From Alphaproteobacteria bacterium (GTDB taxonomy: Bacteria > Pseudomonadota > Alphaproteobacteria > Acetobacterales > Acetobacteraceae): a stretch of DNA of 64,000 bases. The DNA is taken from positions 61,902 to 125,901 of the forward strand of contig JADZEB010000044.1 of NCBI GenBank assembly GCA_020850755.1, in the 5' to 3' direction. Within the stretch, counting starts at the first letter, position 1. Each line of letters begins with the position of its first letter. The position numbers were made by a program, and so were the translations under genes. The notes below the pieces were generated by a model that made no database searches, had not been told where the DNA came from, and saw only the letters and a list, made by a program, of their open reading frames with translations. This document shows, piece after piece, positions 53,276-63,258 of this stretch.

Positions 53276-53792
53276 GCGCGGTGTTTTCGAAAGCCCTGAC
53301 GGTGCGTAGTAACCTGTTGAGACTCATGTCTTTTTGCCGCTCAGACTGGCCTGCCGTTCTTTCAATGCGCTCTCGGCAGGCCCCGTGCTTTTCGTATGCA
53401 TGATTGATCGGGTGCGTCCGTCCGCCTTCGCAGGCTTCGGCGCGACGGACCGGGCTCTATTCCGCTAGGGCCGCAAGCGGCCCAAGCTCCACGGAGCCAG
53501 CAAGCTGTCTCCGCCCATGCGGGTAACGATCCCTCGCACGTTCTGGATGACGGCTCCGCGCGGGCGTCCTCGGTCCCGCGCCTCCAAGTGTCGCTCCTGC
53601 GGGGCCGCTGTTAACCGCGCTGCGCCGATCGCCGCTTCCCGCCGCTCCAAGGGCGGCTCCCGGCAGGCTACTTTTTCTGTATGGACGCCTGAAGGCGGCT
53701 TCCAGAGGGAATGAGCCGCGACGATGCGGCTCATGCTTCCTTCTGTTTTTGCGCCCGGCGTGGCGGGCGCAGCACCCTCTTTGGCAGCTTAC
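53276..53792. other. Intergenic region with stem-loops
   Basis: About 500 bases without a supported gene. It contains GTCCGTC/GACGGAC around a CCTTCGCAGG-like inner stem (near 53414-53451), GGGCCGC/GCGGCCC (53466-53482) and a terminator-like hairpin ATGAGCCGC/GCGGCTCAT (53711-53734) followed by CTTCCTTCTGTTTTT (to 53750) on the plus strand. A plus-strand RNA ending at 53750 is possible. The open frames here look like shadows. Confidence 0.4.
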
Positions 53793-53978
53793 ACCGAAAC
53801 CGCCGACGCGCTGCTGTGGTTCAACCCCCTTCCGCCGTAACGCGCTCTAGCCGTCCGCCATAGCGGACGGACAAGAGCTTCTAACGGTCTCCCGAGAAGG
53901 GGGATTGAACCATCGCCGGTTTCGGTCGGCGTCAGAAAGCCCCCGCGAAAACTTGCGGGGGCTTTTTCGTTCTGACGC
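53793..53978 (+). ncRNA. Candidate structured RNA with terminator
   Basis: Nested arms pair over 130 bases: ACCGAAACCG (53793-53802) with CGGTTTCGGT (53917-53926); TGGTTCAACCCCCTTC (53817-53832) with GAAGGGGGATTGAACCA (53896-53912); and an inner hairpin GCTCT...CCGTCCGC, CATA, GCGGACGG...AGAGC (about 53844-53878). It is followed by GCGTCAGAA and AGCCCCCGC pairing with GCGGGGGCT and TTCTGACGC (53929-53978), with TTTT in between, a strong terminator. No open frame fits. It lies 55 bp upstream of the DUF2958 gene, so it could be a leader, but the terminator suggests a separate RNA. Confidence 0.6.
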
Positions 53979-54032
53979 TCGGCGCTGGCCAAGGGTGCAT
54001 GCGACCCGAGTCATTTTTTTAGGAGGCCAGTT

Positions 54033-54410
54033 ATGGAATTACTCACTCAACCCATCCGGCAGGCACTGCTGCGTAACGGCAGGCTGCGGCGTCATTTCGA
54101 TGAGCTTCCCGAGGACGAGGAACACGGCAGGCCAGAGCCTGATTTTATCCCCGTGGTCAAACTGTTCACGCCGGACGCGGCTTGCACGTGGCTACTCACC
54201 GAGCTTGACCCCGACGACCCCGATATCGCTTTCGGGCTTTGCGATCTCGGCATGGGCTGCCCCGAGTTAGGGACCGTGCGGATTTCCGAAATCGAGTCCG
54301 TGCGCGGACGGCTTGGCCTTCCGGTCGAGCGCGACCTGCATTTCTCGACGACCAAGACCATCAGCGCCCTTGCCGCCGAGGCGCGGGCGGCGGGCTTCAT
54401 CAAGGTGTGA
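54033..54410 (+). CDS. DUF2958-family protein
   Basis: A 125-residue DUF2958 protein: PVVKLFTPDAACTWLLTELD, PDIAFGLCDLGMGCPELG, VRGRLGLPVERDLHF all occur in the family order. These small proteins are common on conjugative elements of alphaproteobacteria and have no known function. The ribosome-binding site AGGAGG is perfect. It precedes the ParB-like gene by 84 bp and is probably co-transcribed with it. Confidence 0.85.
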   Translation: MELLTQPIRQALLRNGRLRRHFDELPEDEEHGRPEPDFIPVVKLFTPDAACTWLLTELDPDDPDIAFGLCDLGMGCPELGTVRISEIESVRGRLGLPVERDLHFSTTKTISALAAEARAAGFIKV

Positions 54411-54494
54411 TGGCAGCGCAGAACGGCCCCGCAACAGGGCCGTTCGCCGGTGCAATTCCGCACTCACACAAACGATCAACCAAGGAGAACGACC

Positions 54495-56222
54495 ATGAGA
54501 CTTGAATTTATCGAACTGAACCAGCTCAAGGACTCGCCGATCAACGTCCGCCAGCACGGCGGCGAGGATGTCAGCGACCTTGTGCCGAGCATCCGCAGCC
54601 TGGGCGTCATCCAGTCATTGCTGGTGCGCCCGAACTGCGAAGGTTTTGAAGTCGTGGCCGGGCAGCGGCGGCGCAAGGCCTGTCAGATCATTGCCGAGCA
54701 GGACGGCGGTTTCGATCCGCTGCCCTGCATCGTGCTTGAGGACGGCGACGATGCCAAAGCCATCGAGGCTTCACTGGCCGAGAACATCGCCCGGCTGCCG
54801 ATGGACGAGGTGGACCAGTACAAAGCCTTCGCCGCGCTCAGGGCGCAGGGGCGCAGCATCGAGGATATCGCCGCGCATTTCGGGGTGACGGAACGGCTGG
54901 TGAGCCAGCGGCTCGCGATTGCCAACCTGCACCCGCCGATCCTGAATGCCTACCGCAGCGGCGACATCACCGCCGACACCATGCGGACCCTGACGATGGC
55001 CAGCAAGAGCCAGCAGAAGGCATGGTTCAAGCGCTTCCGCGATCCCAAGGATCGTGCCCCGACAGGAAAGGCGCTCAAGGCGTGGCTGTTCGGCGGCGCG
55101 GACATCCCGGTTTCACACGCGCTGTTCCCGCTGGAAGCCTATGGCGGCAAGATCATCGGCGACCTCTTTGGCGACGAGCAGTTCTTTGACGACGCCGGGG
55201 CGTTCTGGAAGCTGCAAATGGAAGCGGTGATCGAGCGCCAGCAGCGCTATCTCGAAAACGGCTGGTCCGATGTGCTCATTCTGGAAGATGCCGACTACTT
55301 CGGCCGCTACGACAAGGTGAAGCGCGGCAAGAAGGACGGCGGCAAGGTCTATATCCAGTGCCGGTCCAACGGCGAGGTCGAGTTTCATGAAGGCTGGCTG
55401 GATGAGAAGGACGCAAAGCGCCTCGACAGGGCGGCGGCGAAGGCGGGCGGCGAAGTCACCGCCGAACCCAAGCCGGAACTCACGAAGGCGGCGATCCGCT
55501 ACTGCGATCTGCACCGCCACAATGCCGTCAGGGCGGAACTGCTGAAAGCCCCGGCGGTGGCGCTGCGCCTGATGGTGGCCCATGCCATTGCCGGGTCGCC
55601 GTTATGGACCGTCGAACCCGAAACCCAGAAGTCCTACGGCAACGCGGTTATCGACGAGAGCATCAAGGGCAGCACGGCGCAGGAGGCGTTCGCGCAGGAA
55701 CGCGAAGCCGTTGGAGAGCTTTTGCAGCTTGATGACGAGCGCCGCCATCTGCTGAACGACAGCCCGTTCGGAAGCCGCCATGACCTTGCCGCCTTGTTCG
55801 CCCGGCTGTTGCAGCTTGATGATGGCGAGGTCATGCGCGTTCTCGCCTTTGTCATGGGCGAGAGCCTGAGCGCCGGGAGCGTGATCGTCGAAGCGCTCGG
55901 CCACATCCTGAAAGTGGATATGGCGGCGTGGTGGGAGCCGGATCAGGCGTTCTTCGACCTGTTGCGCGACAAGGCCGCGATCAATGCGATGGTCGCTGAG
56001 GTCGCGGGCAAGCGCAGCGCCAAGGACAGCCTGACCAAGCCCGCCGCGTTCCAGAAGGACATCATCAGGGGCTTTCTGGAAGGCCGGAACGGCAGCCCCA
56101 AACCGGAAGGCTGGCTGCCGCGCTATATGCGTTTCCCGATGCAGGGCTACACCAAGCGGCAGGGCCTTCCCGGCGTCGCGCAGGGCAAGGAGGCCGGTAA
56201 GCTGTTCGCCAGCGCTTCATAA
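54495..56222 (+). CDS. ParB-like protein (long form, element-borne)
   Basis: A 575-residue protein. The first 170 residues are ParB/Spo0J-like: the N-terminal segment with SPINVRQHG, SLGVIQSLLV and VVAGQRRRKACQ (the GxxRR box), then a helical domain with IEDIAAHFGVTERLVSQRL (HTH). The remaining 400 residues are an unusual, helical C-terminal extension without a typical dimerisation domain; a central segment with LILEDADYFGRYDKVKRG stands out. No parA is nearby. Long ParB-like proteins of this kind are typical of alphaproteobacterial conjugative elements and may help replication, partition or regulation of the excised form. The start at 54495 has AAGGAGAACG. Confidence 0.85.
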   Translation: MRLEFIELNQLKDSPINVRQHGGEDVSDLVPSIRSLGVIQSLLVRPNCEGFEVVAGQRRRKACQIIAEQDGGFDPLPCIVLEDGDDAKAIEASLAENIARLPMDEVDQYKAFAALRAQGRSIEDIAAHFGVTERLVSQRLAIANLHPPILNAYRSGDITADTMRTLTMASKSQQKAWFKRFRDPKDRAPTGKALKAWLFGGADIPVSHALFPLEAYGGKIIGDLFGDEQFFDDAGAFWKLQMEAVIERQQRYLENGWSDVLILEDADYFGRYDKVKRGKKDGGKVYIQCRSNGEVEFHEGWLDEKDAKRLDRAAAKAGGEVTAEPKPELTKAAIRYCDLHRHNAVRAELLKAPAVALRLMVAHAIAGSPLWTVEPETQKSYGNAVIDESIKGSTAQEAFAQEREAVGELLQLDDERRHLLNDSPFGSRHDLAALFARLLQLDDGEVMRVLAFVMGESLSAGSVIVEALGHILKVDMAAWWEPDQAFFDLLRDKAAINAMVAEVAGKRSAKDSLTKPAAFQKDIIRGFLEGRNGSPKPEGWLPRYMRFPMQGYTKRQGLPGVAQGKEAGKLFASAS

Positions 56223-56235
56223 TCCCGCCCGGAAG

Positions 56236-56310
56236 CCGGGCCGTGCGTTCTGCGCGGCCCGGTTTTCCATATCGATCCGCGCGCGGCCGTTCCGGGAGGA
56301 ACGGCCGCGC
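56236..56310 (+). terminator. Terminator and long stem-loop after the ParB-like gene
   Basis: CCGGGCCG/CGGCCCGG followed by TTTT (56236-56266) ends the ParB-like gene. A second perfect 13-base stem follows, GCGCGGCCGTTCC/GGAACGGCCGCGC (56281-56310), with loop GGGA. Confidence 0.75.
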
Positions 56311-56414
56311 CTTCCTGTAGGGAGCAGTGCCGCCGGGCCGCGCAGCCGCCTAACGTGTTGATTTGCGGCGGCGTTGCCGTGGTATCGTTGGCGTCGGGAC
56401 TGGCAGGGACACTG

Positions 56415-56454
56415 TGAGAAACCAGTGCCCAGTTTGTTCCTGACCGGCCCACCA
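56415..56454. other. Internal att-like site (third copy of the right arm)
   Basis: TGAGA-x2-CCAGTGCCCAGTTT... and the core GGCCCACCA closely match the right boundary (58205-58244): 35 of 40 positions agree by my reading. It lies in the same orientation 1790 bases inside the element and bounds the TetR module on its left. The bases after the core do not show the left-arm sequence seen at attL. Confidence 0.7.
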
Positions 56455-56583
56455 ATGTCTTCGTCTTTTAGTTTCAAAAACTTAGTGAAATCCAATCCGG
56501 ACAAATCTGGGCACGACAAGGTTCAAGCGCCGGATGGCGCTGCGTTCGTCGAGCAGTGCGCATGGTCAAGAATTGTATTGAAT

Positions 56584-57232
56584 GATCGTTCCAGACATGC
56601 ATAGTGTCAATCGGAGGATCGCGATGCCCTGGGAAAAGCAGTTCGACACCGATGATGTATTGAGCCGAGCCATGCTGGCATTTTGGAACCGGGGCTATGA
56701 GGCAACCTCCATGCAGGATCTCGTTGATGCAACGGGCGTCAATCGCGGTAGCCTTTACGCGACGTATGGCGACAAGCACGCACTCTTTCTCTCGTCCTTG
56801 CGCCGATATGCCGACACTGTTCATTTCCACCGGCTGTCGGATTTGGAATCCAAATACGAACCGCGCGAGGCGATTCGCCATCTGTTTCTGGCGTACACAA
56901 CCGCTCCGTCCGTCGAGGGCTGGAGCCGTGGATGCTTTTTGAGCAATACCGCGCTTGAACTTGCTGCCCATGATCGAGATGCGGGAAAGATCGTCGCCGA
57001 GGCGCAGAAGAGAACCGAGGCGGCGCTGGAGCGCATCATTAAGCAGGGCAAGGCCAGCGGTGAATTCGCATCCCACGTCAAGCCCGCCGAAGCCGCCGCC
57101 GCGCTTCTCGCTTCCTTGATCGGGCTCTCGGTGCTCACGCGCAGTCGGCCCGAACCGCATCTCTTGCGCACAATTGCCGAGGACGCCGTCAAAAGGCTCG
57201 ACTGATTTTTTTTGGCCTTGTTTGGAACGATC
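56584..57232. promoter_or_regulatory. Two 10-bp TetR-type half-site operators
   Basis: GATCGTTCCA (56584-56593) before the TetR gene and its exact reverse complement TGGAACGATC (57223-57232) before the AhpD-like gene. Both are followed by CAGACATG/ACAGACATG-like sequence. They are the likely binding sites by which the regulator controls itself and the downstream pair. Confidence 0.55.
56624..57205 (+). CDS. TetR/AcrR-family regulator
   Basis: A 193-residue TetR protein. N-terminal HTH: ATSMQDLVDATGVNRGSLYATYGDKHALF, a typical TetR pattern with the recognition helix at SLYATYG. The C-terminal ligand domain contains GWSRGCFLSNTALELA with a conserved Cys. The start at 56624 is the ATG in GAGGATCGCGATGCC; earlier in-frame ATGs give non-conserved residues. 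It precedes an AhpD-like and a tautomerase gene and shares a 10-bp operator half-site with them, so it is likely their repressor, responding to a reactive small molecule. Confidence 0.85.
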   Translation: MPWEKQFDTDDVLSRAMLAFWNRGYEATSMQDLVDATGVNRGSLYATYGDKHALFLSSLRRYADTVHFHRLSDLESKYEPREAIRHLFLAYTTAPSVEGWSRGCFLSNTALELAAHDRDAGKIVAEAQKRTEAALERIIKQGKASGEFASHVKPAEAAAALLASLIGLSVLTRSRPEPHLLRTIAEDAVKRLD

Positions 57233-57279
57233 GGTACAGACATGGCCGCCAATCTATCACCGATCAAAGGAGACCTGAC

Positions 57280-57831
57280 ATGACTTACCCAGTGCATACG
57301 ATCGACAGCGCCCCGGACGGCGCCGCGAACATTCTCGCTGCTGCCAAGAAGGGCATGGGTTTTGTGCCAAATCTTTACGCGGTGATGGCCGAGGCGCCGG
57401 CCTTGCTGAAGGCCTATACGACCTTGTCGAAAATCTTCGACGAGACGTCACTCACACCCACGGAGCGGCAGATTGTTCTGCTCACGACGAGCTACGCAAA
57501 CGATTGCGAATATTGCATCGCTGCGCACAGCGTCATCTCCCAAATGCAGAAAGTGCCTGACGACGTGGTGCAGGCGATCCGCGCCGGCCGGCCGATTTCG
57601 GACACAAAACTTGACGCCTTGCGCCGTTTCACCGGGGCGGTCGTCACCTCGCGCGGCTGGCCGTCGGATGCGGACACTGATGCATTTCTGAATGCCGGGT
57701 ATGAACGCCGGCATGTTCTCGAAGTGGTGCTCGGCATCGGAATGAAGACGCTTTCCAACTACGCAAACCACATCGCAGAGACGCCTCTCGACCAGGCTTT
57801 CGCATCCGCCGCATGGTCGAAGGCTGCCTGA
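57280..57831 (+). CDS. Carboxymuconolactone decarboxylase/AhpD-like protein
   Basis: A 183-residue alpha-helical CMD/AhpD-family protein. It has the redox motif in NDCEYCIAAHSV (Cys-x2-Cys plus His) as in AhpD-like peroxidase-related proteins. The ribosome-binding site AAAGGAGACC is strong. It would take part in reduction of peroxides or detoxification of an electrophile. The neighbouring TetR and tautomerase genes are the usual company of such proteins. Confidence 0.88.
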   Translation: MTYPVHTIDSAPDGAANILAAAKKGMGFVPNLYAVMAEAPALLKAYTTLSKIFDETSLTPTERQIVLLTTSYANDCEYCIAAHSVISQMQKVPDDVVQAIRAGRPISDTKLDALRRFTGAVVTSRGWPSDADTDAFLNAGYERRHVLEVVLGIGMKTLSNYANHIAETPLDQAFASAAWSKAA

Positions 57832-57858
57832 CCGTTGGTATCAGAACAGGAGAAGAGC

Positions 57859-58086
57859 ATGCCACTCGTTCAAATCAAGGGTGTCGGAAATTACCTGACA
57901 CTTGATCAAAAGCAGGAGATGATCCGCAAGGTCACGGATGCTGTCGTATCCGTGGAAGGGGAAGGCCTGCGGCAGGTCACCTGGGTGACGATCGAGGATG
58001 TCCAGCCCGGCGCCTGGGGCGTTGGCGGAAAGCCAGTCTACGACAACGACTTGCGCGCAATGAGTGCGCCGAAGGCCGCCGAATGA
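57859..58086 (+). CDS. 4-oxalocrotonate tautomerase-like protein
   Basis: A 75-residue tautomerase. After removal of Met, Pro1 is the catalytic base (MPLVQIKG); YLTLDQKQEMIRKVTDAVVSVEG and VTWVTIEDVQPGAWGVGGKPV follow the family pattern, including the GxWGxGG segment. It isomerises enol/keto forms of small acids. The ATG at 57859 is required to put Pro at position 2 and has AGGAGAAG upstream. Third gene of the small cargo module; it ends 119 bases before the right attachment site. Confidence 0.85.
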   Translation: MPLVQIKGVGNYLTLDQKQEMIRKVTDAVVSVEGEGLRQVTWVTIEDVQPGAWGVGGKPVYDNDLRAMSAPKAAE

Positions 58087-58204
58087 TATCTGGGGCGGCG
58101 CGAGCCTTTCGCGCTCACGTCGCCCCGTGCCGGCTTTTCGGTAGAACACTTGGATCCCGCTCACCTGCGTTGCGGGTTTCTTCTGGTCACAGGCGCCTTG
58201 ATGA

Positions 58205-58250
58205 TGAGACTCCAGTGCCCAGTTTTGTCCTGAACGGCCCACCATCCCGG
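58205..58250. other. attR of the element
   Basis: The arm GTGCCCAGTTTTGTCC (58215-58230) and the core GCCCACCA (58237-58244) are followed by the chromosomal TCCCGG. The core and the next bases match the tRNA 3' end at 15739 (GCCCACCAT-CCGG), as expected for the host-side copy. The arm is the imperfect reverse complement of the left arm. Confidence 0.8.
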
Positions 58251-58479
58251 CCAATGCCGGTCGGCCCCCTCCCCGGCTGTCGCGCGCGGGACGCGCCTCC
58301 CATAGCCCGCCCGTGGCGCGGCAAGCCCCCCAGGTCCGATCGCGCCTTCCGGCCCGCATTTCTTTGTTGCCCGGCGCCGGTCTTGTCCCTATGTGCAAGG
58401 GCAAGGCGGGCATGGAACCCGCCGCATTCGTGTGACGGGGGCGGGACGGGCCGTGCGCGACAATGGCGCCGCATCGGAC

Positions 58480-60540
<2,061 letters not shown>

Positions 60541-60614
60541 ACCGCAAGGCGGCGCAGCAACGCAGCCGCCACCGATAAACGCAGATGATGACCGCACTTC
60601 AAGGGAGAGGACCG

Positions 60615-62237
60615 ATGCCGCACACGACACCGAAGCACACACGCCGCACGCTCTTTGGCCGCAGCATCATCGCGGCCGCCGGGGTTGCCGCCTTCATCGC
60701 CGCGCTGCCGCTCGCGGGCGCGGCCGAGGCGCAGACACCGCGGCGCGGCGGCACCCTCTCCTTCGCCATCTCCGGCGAGACGCCGGGCTATGACTGCCAC
60801 GCCTACGACACCTTCGCCGCGACGCACTTCCTGGCACCGTTCTATTCGACGCTGCTCAAGTTCGACCTGGCGAAATACCCGGAAGTGGCCGGCGACCTGG
60901 CCGAGCGCTGGACCGTTTCGCCCGACGGGCTTGCCTACACCTTCACGCTGCGCGAGGGCGTGCGCTTCCACGATGGCAGCCCGCTCACCTCGGCCGACAT
61001 CAAGGCCACCTATGACCGCATGCGCAACCCGCCGCAGGGCGTGGTGAGCTTGCGCCGCGCCACCTTCGCCGACATCGACACGATCGAGACACCCGATGCA
61101 CGCACGGTGGTGTTCCGTCTCAAGGCGGCCAATCCGGCGATGATCATGCACTTCGCCAGCCCGCTGAACTGCGTCTATTCGGCGGCCAAGCTGGCGCAGG
61201 ACCCGACCTTCCCGGCCAAGACCATCCTCGGCACGGGGCCCTTCCGCTTCGTCGAGCATGTGCGCGGCAGCCATGTCCAGGGCGCGCGCAACGAGAACTA
61301 TTTCCGCCAGGGCCTGCCCTATCTCGACGGCTTCCGCGGTGTGTTCATGCTCCAGCCCGCGACCATGGTGAACGCGCTGCAGGGCGGGCAGGTGATGGGC
61401 GAGTTCCGCTCCGTCTCCCCGGCCGAGCGCGACCGGTTGCGCCAGGCGATGGGCGATCGCATCCGCATCGAGGAAGGGTCTTGGACGCTCAACCTCACCG
61501 TCGTGTTCAACACCACCAAGCCGCCCTTCGACCGGGCCGAGGTGCGCCGCGCGCTGAACATGGCGATCGACCGCTGGGGCGGCTCGCGCGGCCTGCAGCG
61601 CACCACGCCCCTGCGCCATGTCGGCGGCGTCTTGCGCCCCGGCGCCCCGGGTGCGGCGAGCGACAACGACCTGGCGGCGCTGCCCGGCTTCGCGCGCGAC
61701 ATCAACGCCGCGCGCGCCCAGGCGCGCGAGATATTGCGCGCCGCCGGCGTGACCAACCTCCTGCTGGTCAACCGCACCATCGCGCAGCCCTACACGCCGG
61801 CCGGCATCTTCCTGGTCGATCAGTGGCGCCAGGTGGGGGTGACGGTGGACCATCGCCAGTTCGAGACCTCGGCCTATCTCGCGGCGCTGCGCGAGGGCAA
61901 TTTCGATGCGGCGATCGACTTCACCAACCTGTTCATGGACGAGCCCTCGCTGGCGCTGGCCAAGTATCTCTCGCGCGACCGCTCGCCGGTGAACTACAGC
62001 CGTTCGACCGACCGCGAGCTGGATGGCATCTACGACCGGCTGATCCGCACCGCCGATGCGGGCGAGCGCACGCGGCTCCTGCGCGCCTTCGAGAAGCGCG
62101 CCTTCGAGCAGAGCTACCAGGCGCCGCTCCTGTGGTGGCACCGCATCATCGCCACGAACACCAGCCTGCGCGGCTGGCAGATGTCGCCGAGCCACCTGCT
62201 CGGCCAGGACCTGGCCGAGGTGTGGCTGGCGCAGTAG
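60615..62237 (+). CDS. Peptide-type ABC transporter substrate-binding protein
   Basis: A 540-residue family 5 solute-binding protein. The N-terminus is a signal peptide with TRRTLFG, which could be a Tat signal, and cleavage near GAAEAQ. The mature part has the family's GGTLSFAISGETPGYDCH start, LREGVRFHDGSPLTSADI and a late segment with QAPLLWWHRI. It binds a peptide or related compound in the periplasm and delivers it to the permeases. The ribosome-binding site GGGAGAGG is good. It lies 74 bp after the ATPase gene. Confidence 0.88.
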   Translation: MPHTTPKHTRRTLFGRSIIAAAGVAAFIAALPLAGAAEAQTPRRGGTLSFAISGETPGYDCHAYDTFAATHFLAPFYSTLLKFDLAKYPEVAGDLAERWTVSPDGLAYTFTLREGVRFHDGSPLTSADIKATYDRMRNPPQGVVSLRRATFADIDTIETPDARTVVFRLKAANPAMIMHFASPLNCVYSAAKLAQDPTFPAKTILGTGPFRFVEHVRGSHVQGARNENYFRQGLPYLDGFRGVFMLQPATMVNALQGGQVMGEFRSVSPAERDRLRQAMGDRIRIEEGSWTLNLTVVFNTTKPPFDRAEVRRALNMAIDRWGGSRGLQRTTPLRHVGGVLRPGAPGAASDNDLAALPGFARDINAARAQAREILRAAGVTNLLLVNRTIAQPYTPAGIFLVDQWRQVGVTVDHRQFETSAYLAALREGNFDAAIDFTNLFMDEPSLALAKYLSRDRSPVNYSRSTDRELDGIYDRLIRTADAGERTRLLRAFEKRAFEQSYQAPLLWWHRIIATNTSLRGWQMSPSHLLGQDLAEVWLAQ

Positions 62238-62297
62238 CGCCCGGGGAAAGGGGCGCCCGCCCGGCGCCGCGCCTGCAAGGACGGAGGAAAGGCACCC

Positions 62298-63257
62298 ATG
62301 CTGCGCTACGCCACGAAGCGCGTGCTGCTGATGATCCCCACGCTTCTGGGCGTGGCGGTGCTGATCTTCTTCATGCTGCGCGTTGTGCCGGGCGACATCG
62401 TCGAGGTGAAGCTGCGCGGCGATGGCGGCAACCCGACCCAGGAGACGATCGAGGCCGAGCGTAAGCGGCTCGGCCTCGACAAGCCGATCGTCGTGCAGTT
62501 CGCCGACTGGATGGTGGGCCTGGTCACGCTCGATCTCGGCAAGTCGATGTGGACCGAGCAGCCGGTGGTGGAGGAGATCGGCGGTCGGCTGGGGCTCTCG
62601 TTCCAGGTGGCGATCATGGCCACGCTCATCGCGGTGCTGATCGCGATTCCGCTCGGCACTGCCTCGGCCTTGTTCAAGGACACGCTGGTCGACTACTTCA
62701 TACGCATCGTCACCATCGGCGGCATGGCGGTACCGAGCTTCTGGTTCGGCATGCTGATCATCATCGCGCTGCTCTACCTGTTCAACTGGCTGCCGCCGAT
62801 CACCTACACGCCGATCTGGGTCGACCCGATCGCCAATCTCAGCCAGCTGATCTGGCCGGCGCTGGCGGTGGGCTATCGCTATGCGGCGGTGGTGGCGCGG
62901 ATGGTGCGCTCCTCGATCATCGAGGTGATGAAGGAGGACTATATCCGCACCGCGCGCGCCAAGGGCGTCTACGAGAAGCTGGTGGTGGCGCGCCACGCCA
63001 TGCGCAACGCCATGCTGCCGGCCATCACCGTGATCGGGCTCGAATTCGCTTTCCTGATCGGCGGGCTGGTCGTCACCGAGCAGGTGTTCAACCTGAACGG
63101 CATCGGCCGGCTGTTCGTGCAGGCGGTCGGGAAAAGCGACTTCACGCTGATCCAGGGCCTGGTGATGCTGATCGCCACTGTGTTCGTGGTGACGAACCTG
63201 GTGGTCGATCTGCTCTATGCCGCGCTCGATCCGCGCATCCGCTACGGAGGCAGGTAG
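62298..63257 (+). CDS. Peptide-type ABC transporter permease (DppB-like)
   Basis: A 319-residue membrane protein with six or so transmembrane helices, the N-terminal MLRYATKRVLLMIPTLLGV helix, and the DppB family motif near the EAA loop (YIRTARAKGVYEKLVVARHAMRNAMLP). It pairs with the next permease. The ribosome-binding site GGAGGAAA is strong and the stop is 1 bp before the next start. Confidence 0.9.
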   Translation: MLRYATKRVLLMIPTLLGVAVLIFFMLRVVPGDIVEVKLRGDGGNPTQETIEAERKRLGLDKPIVVQFADWMVGLVTLDLGKSMWTEQPVVEEIGGRLGLSFQVAIMATLIAVLIAIPLGTASALFKDTLVDYFIRIVTIGGMAVPSFWFGMLIIIALLYLFNWLPPITYTPIWVDPIANLSQLIWPALAVGYRYAAVVARMVRSSIIEVMKEDYIRTARAKGVYEKLVVARHAMRNAMLPAITVIGLEFAFLIGGLVVTEQVFNLNGIGRLFVQAVGKSDFTLIQGLVMLIATVFVVTNLVVDLLYAALDPRIRYGGR

Positions 63258-63258
63258 G

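Noticed and set aside
53465..53734. An 89-residue minus-strand frame in the hairpin-rich gap
   Set aside because: Starts without a ribosome-binding site, runs through several perfect stem-loops and shows no protein-like pattern.
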